Source: Lingula anatina (taxonomy: Eukaryota; Brachiopoda; Lingulata; Lingulida; Lingulidae). Taken from it: 64,000 nucleotides of DNA. The position numbers and the translations under genes are program-made. Under the pieces are notes generated by a model. That model was not told the origin of the DNA. It made no database searches and worked only from the letters and a program-made list of their open reading frames with translations. Positions 58,179-64,000 of this stretch are shown piece after piece; position 1 is the stretch's first letter, and every line of letters begins with the position of its first letter. Where the stretch lies: positions 591,017 to 655,016 of the forward strand of contig NW_019773659.1 of NCBI RefSeq assembly GCF_001039355.2, read 5' to 3'.

Positions 58179-58523
58179 TAAAGGGATAACAACTCTTCGT
58201 ACGAAATCTATATTTCACAATATAAACTTTGTAAAACAAACCAAGGAAATATAATATATTCTATTTCTCCACCAGAAATGGCATTTAAAGGAATTATTCT
58301 GAAATCTGTGCTTGACATCCGACCATGTGACCTCCATAGATGGCTGTAGTCTGTAATAATCTCTTAAGAGATTAATACAAAAAAAGCAAAATTTCTAGAA
58401 AAAAACCAGGGGCTAAATTTGAATGTAGAAATGAATTCATTAACCATTGGTTAGAAAGGGAAAATTGTTGTTTATCCCAAGAAAATTCTTTTTTGGCCAA
58501 AATGAACAGATGTTATCCCTTTA
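58179..58523. mobile_element. Palindromic TIR element (MITE-like), complete copy 3
   Basis: Ends are TAAAGGGATAACAACTCTTC on the left and, reverse-complemented, TAAAGGGATAACATCTGTTC on the right. These give inverted repeats that can begin with a TA duplication. The centre is the perfect palindrome AATCTCTTAAGAGATT at about 58359-58374, and flanking arms are also partly complementary. The 345-bp element has no coding capacity and defines the family for the copies at 21.9 and 57.6 kb. Confidence 0.85.
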
Positions 58524-59731
58524 AAGATAATGGGTTCTAAGTAATTTTAGTGGACCAGGGGCCTATTGAAGAAAATGCCGTTGTCGCAGCAGGAAATCCG
58601 TAAGAGCAAAGCCTGAAGATGAAACGACTTCTAGCGTTGCCTTCCCTTCAATTAATGCAATTTGTGCCAACGTGTAAGTCAGGCAATCAAATATATATTT
58701 ACATGTACCACATTTAAAGTCCAGATATATTTGAGAAATTACAAAAAAAAACGTACCAATTTGATGTCACGCTTGTAAGTTTATTCATTAAATATAGTTG
58801 TGGACGCCGAGCGGACTGTAGAAATATTGACATTTGCTTCAGAAAATACCTTTCACTGCAATTTATTTAAATAATCGGAATTTTTTTAAAATTTCGAAAT
58901 ATCAAAACTTAATGTCAAAATGACCTTGTCAAATATTCATAAAAACGTTGTTTTAGGGGGATTCTGAAATACATTGCTACATTTCTATAGTTGTAGTTAG
59001 GTGAGAATTGTGACATTGGGTAGAGAAGGTGCCAGTTTAAAAAAGAAAGGCAATAAGTGGCCAATCATTGCTTGTGATCAACATTTTGATTGCTTTATTC
59101 TTACATGTAATGTTGATTGAAAGTAGAATCTCACAATGACTTGAAGATACAGGGTAAATGATGTTCATTTTTATATGAGCCCCTGCCTCAGACAAGCTAA
59201 TTATTCATGGTTGAAAAGACAAGAATAAAAGGTGAGATATATTTGAAAATCAGCTTGTTTTGAGGTTGGGCTTGATATCTTCAAACTTCCAAACTACCAG
59301 TATGTTTTTTGGGTTGTGCAGCTTGCACACAAAGCATCAATGGCTTGACCAGACTTGAGTTTTTCATTCTAATAAACTAGTCTGTTGAATTCAGCCCGTA
59401 TATTGTAAGTGTACAAATTCCGTTTTTCTCAGCAAACTTTTTCCCAGCAAATGTAACCTTGTAATTAAGTCTTGCGACACGTTTGTGTATTATGATATGT
59501 AAAATGGTAATTCTACATATCTTATACATAAACAGTACAAATTATACGTTAACATGTATACCTTTCTGGTATAGGTACAAACTCCCTAAGGGTTTTAACC
59601 CCAAAACATTCTACTAAATTTTAACTGCACAATTATATCTACAAGCAGTGTTGAAATAACGATTCAATATTTTGCACAGCGTCAAATTCAAGATGGTGGC
59701 CGATTTTTCTGATTTTTGAGTAATTTTAAAT
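58524..59731. other. Gene-free stretch
   Basis: No gene or element recognised. AAATTCAAGATGGTGGCC at about 59684-59702 resembles AAATTCAAGATGGCGGTC at about 62323-62340, an unexplained short similarity. Confidence 0.5.
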
Positions 59732-59733
59732 TA

Positions 59734-61393
59734 CAGACTTGACATTTAATATGGAATATTTTTTTCGAAATAATTTTTTATCAGTTCTTTCCTATTTTGC
59801 TGACTGATAAATGAAAATAAGGATTAAAATTGTGTTTTGATAACTTTAAATTATCTCTTTGATGTCATTGTGACATCAGTTCATTGATGGAATTCGCCAG
59901 AGAAGCAAACAAAAACACATTGCCTATTCTATGTCATACGACTCCCATTAAAAGAAATATTTTGGATCTCCATATTTTCCAAATTATCGTCTGTAAAATT
60001 TTAATACGCTCCACAAAAGACCCTCATGTCAGTAGCTAGTCACAGTAATGGTCGTTGTTACGCCTGGCCTCTTCGTGGCTGTTGCCAGCGCTCTCAAGCG
60101 GCAAGGCATTCTTGGGGGTAGGTTTTTAGAGTTCAATCTGGAATAGCATTCCAGGCATCGGTCGAAAATTGTGCAATCTGGTCCAGTTTTGTTGTAGGAC
60201 ATGTAGGCAGTTGATTGGTGAGTAATGGTCTACCGAAATATTGTCTATGTGGTTCAAATGTGGCGATTTTGATGACCAGGGTAGCTGCTCATTCCCTTGG
60301 TTCTGTAAGTTATCTGCTATTAAAAGTGCTCTGTGTGAACCTGCAACCTCATCGTGCAACCTAGAATTGTTCCTTAGGTGCCCCCTATCAAATGATAGTG
60401 AAGTGGTTCCGAGATTATTCCTTTATTTGATCTGGTTCAGGTTTTCGTCGATGACTACCATTGGTGTTTTGGCACCAATGTGGAATCTACTCCAAATACT
60501 GACGCTGTCAATCACCCTTGTCACTTAAGACCCGGCATATGCTTCGTCGTAGGCCTCTTCTAGATATCTGTAAACTCTGTTTTGACTAATTGGGCGGTAC
60601 AGGTGAAGTCTGACCTCAATAAAGAAAGCCACGCAGTTTCAGTGTTCCACCCAGAATCGTTCATGGCCCCCAATTCATTAGAGAAACAGACGACGATGTT
60701 TTGCTGTATACAGAGGGTACCTCGGAGGTCATTTGGTGTTCTTACCTGCTAAAACCAGTTTGGTGTTCGCTAAGGGCTTTGAAAAACGCATTTTAGTGGC
60801 AATTTACCCCTCGTTCTGAACGGACTAAGTGTTTTTTGTTTAGTTGCAGCAGCGTATCCCGAAAGACAGTGGGTCCTGTACCCTGTAGGTAAAATTTTGA
60901 TACATTGGGGGTGACCTCTGTGTAGGTACATCAGTCTGGACATTAGTCTATAAAACTGTGGGGACCGTTTCGTTTGGCGCTATGATCTGTCTGGTTATGT
61001 CTGTCTTTTTCGCGCCATTCTGCCTTAGATTAACAAATTTGTAATGCACTACTTGACTCATCTTACGCACTGCAAAACTGACCGCTTGCATACAAAATTT
61101 CAAATTCTTCTATGCAGTAGTTGCCGAAATATGGATACTTTTTTGACAGAACCAATCTTTGCCTAAGCCAAGCTTTAATCAGCCCAAAGGAACACTACCC
61201 AATTAAATCACTGCAAATTACATAATGTAGCAGCGCAACAGGCATGAAAGTCAGTTAATTGGTAGTGACACACCTGACTGCACACCTTTTCATTCACAAA
61301 TCTTATATGAGATCGGAGTTTTTTGAAAAAAGAACTTATTTTACCTAGGTATACCTTCGAAACTGAAATATTCCATTTTAAATGTCAAGTCTG
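59734..61393 (-). mobile_element. Degenerate Tc1-like transposon with terminal inverted repeats and TA duplication
   Basis: Left end CAGACTTGACATTTAATATG. The right end, reverse-complemented, begins CAGACTTGACATTTAAAATG, and the match extends about 45 bp with gaps. TA lies outside both ends (59732-59733, 61394-61395). The 1660-bp length is typical for Tc1/mariner, and a decayed transposase is read on the minus strand. It belongs to a different lineage from the Tc1-like copy at 16-22 kb. Confidence 0.85.
60040..60780 (-). pseudogene. Tc1-like transposase, heavily decayed
   Basis: Minus-strand fragments in several frames follow Tc1 order. First VAFFIEVRLHLYRP, the degenerate version of the block with the first catalytic Asp, then NRVYRYLEEAYDEAYA; then SIWSRFHIGAKTPMVVIDEN with NLNQIK; then SHRALLIADNLQNQG; then LPWSSKSPHLNHIDNI, which corresponds to the SPDLNPIE block. 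The first catalytic Asp region reads FIEVRLHL and the last acidic residue is Asp in HIDN. Stops between the fragments rule out function. Confidence 0.85.
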
Positions 61394-61395
61394 TA

Positions 61396-63034
61396 TTTTT
61401 GATATTTAAGTTTTTATTCAGTTATTAAAGAACTGGAATGTTGGATATTTATTTATGTACCAGAATAAAATCCAGTCTGTAATTTCTACCTACAGTATTC
61501 GTTTTAGATGCAACCTTTTTATTTTGATGTATAATCCTGAAATCCAACTGTTGTAAAGCAAATTACTTACACTTTCACTAATCACAGATAACAATTAAAG
61601 CGGAATCAAAAGAGTAAAAGGACAGAGAGTTATTGAGTGTAAGTTAAGTTTCTCCAAGAGTCAACAAGTGTAGAACATGTTTTTAGTGTCAGAAAAAGAT
61701 GGAAAAGGTCAAAGTCAGTAACAGTTAATGTGATTGGTTAATTTCATAACATAAAATAATTTTGATCATCTATTTATCACATGATAACTGAGTTTTGGAT
61801 AAGATCCAAGCATGAGTAATCCAAATAATATATTAGATATCTTTAATTGAAAACAAGTTTCTTAGGGATTACCTAATAAGGAAATGTTGCATAGTGACTT
61901 GCAACATGAGAATGGAAAATATTTTGTAATCACGCAAAGACAATGGAAAAGAAAACAAGTAAATGCGTGATCAGTACGGAGAAATTGAGTATAAATATTT
62001 GTGAAGTTGTAAGAAGCAAGAGTCGGTGAATAAACGTTCGGAAGCTCCAAACTGCTGTCGTCATTCCTCACTATAACACAACTATAATTTCCAGGTAGGT
62101 TAGGCCCTACGCTTTTATTTTCTGTTTGTTTGCCATTAAACTGGCGGTGGGTGTGAGTATCAGAGCTTTGCCATGGTAATGTCTGGGGTTGACAATTGAT
62201 ATTTCTGATATCAAAAATATTGAATATTTCATTTATATTAAAATTCATAGAATTCAGAAATTCATGGAATTCAGAATTATTCCAGATGTGTAGATTAAAG
62301 AGTGTGCTGTCTGCGGCAGCAAATTCAAGATGGCGGTCAATTATTGCTGATTATTGAATAGCAGAGCTAGGTTTCTATCCCAAGACCTCGGGGTTATGGG
62401 CCTTTTTTTGTATAAAATCTGTTCGAGGCGACCAAGTGCGATCGTGGAAACAATATGACAATAAAAATATAGTCACAAAAATAAACATCCCATTCAAACT
62501 AGATATTTTATATGCTGGGATATACCCGTTCACAATTCAGCACATTAATCTACCAGAAGTACTCCATACACTCAGGGCCGAGGAAGAAACAGCTGATGAT
62601 TTCAATTTGCCGTGAAAATATCTTTCTCACATATACAATGTAGACATTGTTAAAGTACCTGTACTTGTACGCGATGAAGATATATATATATTTTTTCAGT
62701 CGAAATAATGAGACAGACTTTGTTTAATGTGTATGGGTGTTACAGAGAGAGAGAGAGAGAGAGATAGTGAGCTAGAGAGTGAACCGTGTCGACGTGTATC
62801 AATAAAATAAATCCACGCACGTACATTCGTGTGATACCAGCATTCCATAAAAACAAAGCACTAGAAACAAACATCTCAATTTGAAAAACATATGATGTGT
62901 CATTGTATGGTAAAGCCTTATTGTAGATCGCGTGACAACCCAGTCAGCCATAGGTTGGTTTAATATTATATATCATCCCGCTGATGTTTCATTCACGTCA
63001 GAGTAGCTTGCCACTTGAATTTGAAACCAGGACA
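61396..63034. other. Gene-free stretch upstream of the right-edge gene
   Basis: A short minus frame (61862-62248) has no known domain. A (GA)n run lies at about 62744-62764. TATTATATATCAT near 62963-62975, about 65 bp before the ATG at 63035, could serve as a TATA element. Confidence 0.4.
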
Positions 63035-64000
63035 ATGTTGAGAATAAAGATATTGCTGTGTGTAGTTGTGGCGATGATATGTCTTTATGCCGAAAGTGAG
63101 TGAACATTATTTATTTTTAGACTTCTAAATGGAGTGTGTAGTCTATTTTGTATTTCATATTGTTGCGACCATAAGCTGTTATCGTACAAACGTAAACACT
63201 TCCTGTGCAGGGGCGGATCCAGGATTATTTGAAGCCCCCACCCTTCCACATAGTAGTAGTAGTAGTAGTAGTAGTAGTTTATTTCCGTGAATGTGTAGCA
63301 ACATTAACAAATAAAAGTAATTCACCATCTAGTCTAAAAGCACACAAAATACACAGGTGCTGCTTATAAATAATTAACCTATACATGTAGGTACTGGGGC
63401 CCAGTACGGTCTTCTTAACTACGGCTGCTGGGAAAGGGTAATATCTTGGTATTGTTAGTAATAAACAATTATTTTACACGCAGACTTCCTCAGTTAACTT
63501 GTGTCATATTGTGCTACAGCGAACACCCACGCTGACCAGCGTGAGAAATGACAAAGAACAGTTATCAAAATTAGACTCAGAGCGGACCTTTTTACGGCAA
63601 AAAGGGCGATTCTTTCGAACGACCGTGTTGTGCATCGTGCTTAATGTTGAGAAGAAGATTGTTTTTGGATCGAACGTCTTCACGTGACACTTAACGAGGA
63701 CCACGAAAATCTATATTTCATGGACTTTTTTTTTCGACGTGTATATATTTTTTTCTTTCGGACAGTAAGCCAATAGAAAATTAATGTTATCTCGATTGTC
63801 ATTTAAAAACTTAATAGAAAATTTATGCACATAGATAAATTATGCACGATGTTTTATAAATAAAAAGTTTGAAGTAAACGAGATTCTCAATGGAATCTAA
63901 TGTACAGTATATGTAGTTTATTACATTTTTATTTTAGGGGCGCCGTCTCCATCAGTAAAGGTATCTGAAAGAAGAACCCTCTGTACAGTTAATGCAGATT
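63035..64000 (+). CDS. Secreted protein of unknown type, first two coding exons (cut by window edge)
   Basis: Exon 1 is 63035-63095: ATG then a basic start and a hydrophobic core, MLRIKILLCVVVAMICLYAE, an evident signal peptide. It ends in A|GTGAGTG, a strong donor in phase 1. The next acceptor consistent with the phase is TTTTTATTTTAG|GG at 63938. It opens a frame reading RAPSPSVKVSERRTLCTVNA that is still open at the window end. No domain is visible yet. Alternative internal exons inside the 840-bp intron cannot be ruled out. Confidence 0.65.
63251..63278. repeat. (AGT)n microsatellite
   Basis: About nine AGT units in the first intron of the right-edge gene. Confidence 0.9.

Overview
This is a window of animal nuclear genome. 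It has spliced genes with GT/AG introns, secreted multi-domain proteins, long intergenic stretches, many microsatellites and several classes of eukaryotic transposon. The AT-rich base composition and the mix of elements (BEL/Pao, DIRS-like, CR1/L2-like LINE, Tc1-like, tRNA-derived SINE, small TIR elements) suggest a marine invertebrate, perhaps a mollusc, brachiopod or cephalochordate. I cannot fix the species from the sequence. Four types of protein-coding gene are visible; the rest is mobile-element debris and non-coding sequence.

Layout. 1-7.8 kb: no recognisable gene, only simple repeats. 7.8-9.3 kb (minus): a type II membrane protein resembling a GT-A glycosyltransferase. 9.8-12.1 kb (plus): a 5'-truncated non-LTR retrotransposon ending in an (ATT)n tail. 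13.2-13.9 kb: a ~131 bp tandem repeat. 14.0-15.8 kb (minus): a decayed DIRS-like retrotransposon with gag zinc knuckle, RT and RNase H traces. 15.9-22.5 kb: a Tc1-like transposon split twice, once by a BEL/Pao element with a perfect 5-bp target duplication and once by a ~2.1 kb composite insert that includes a 699-base assembly gap. 22.7-28 kb: a SINE, two TIR elements, a 51-bp minisatellite and dispersed low-copy repeats. 28.6-30.1 kb (minus): a close paralogue of the 7.8 kb gene.

31.4-34.8 kb: a two-exon V8-like serine protease gene appears twice as apparently identical 1737-bp blocks joined by one N, most likely an assembly duplication. 39.4-45.3 kb (minus): a seven-coding-exon gene whose spliced frame closes exactly, for a 461-residue secreted protein with two von Willebrand A domains, the second lacking its metal site. 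46-59.7 kb: no gene recognised; simple repeats, a small duplication joined by one N, and several TIR elements. 59.7-61.4 kb: a degenerate but fully bounded Tc1-like transposon. 63.0 kb to the right edge (plus): the first two exons of a gene for a secreted protein, cut by the window.

The genes do not form a pathway. The two glycosyltransferase-like genes belong to one local duplication, supported by matching 5'-UTR acceptor sites, 3' flanks and a shared upstream repeat. The protease and VWA genes look like independent neighbours. No operon, CRISPR array or prokaryotic system is present. The most informative biology is the nested transposon history and the loss of key metal-binding residues in one copy of two duplicated domains or genes.
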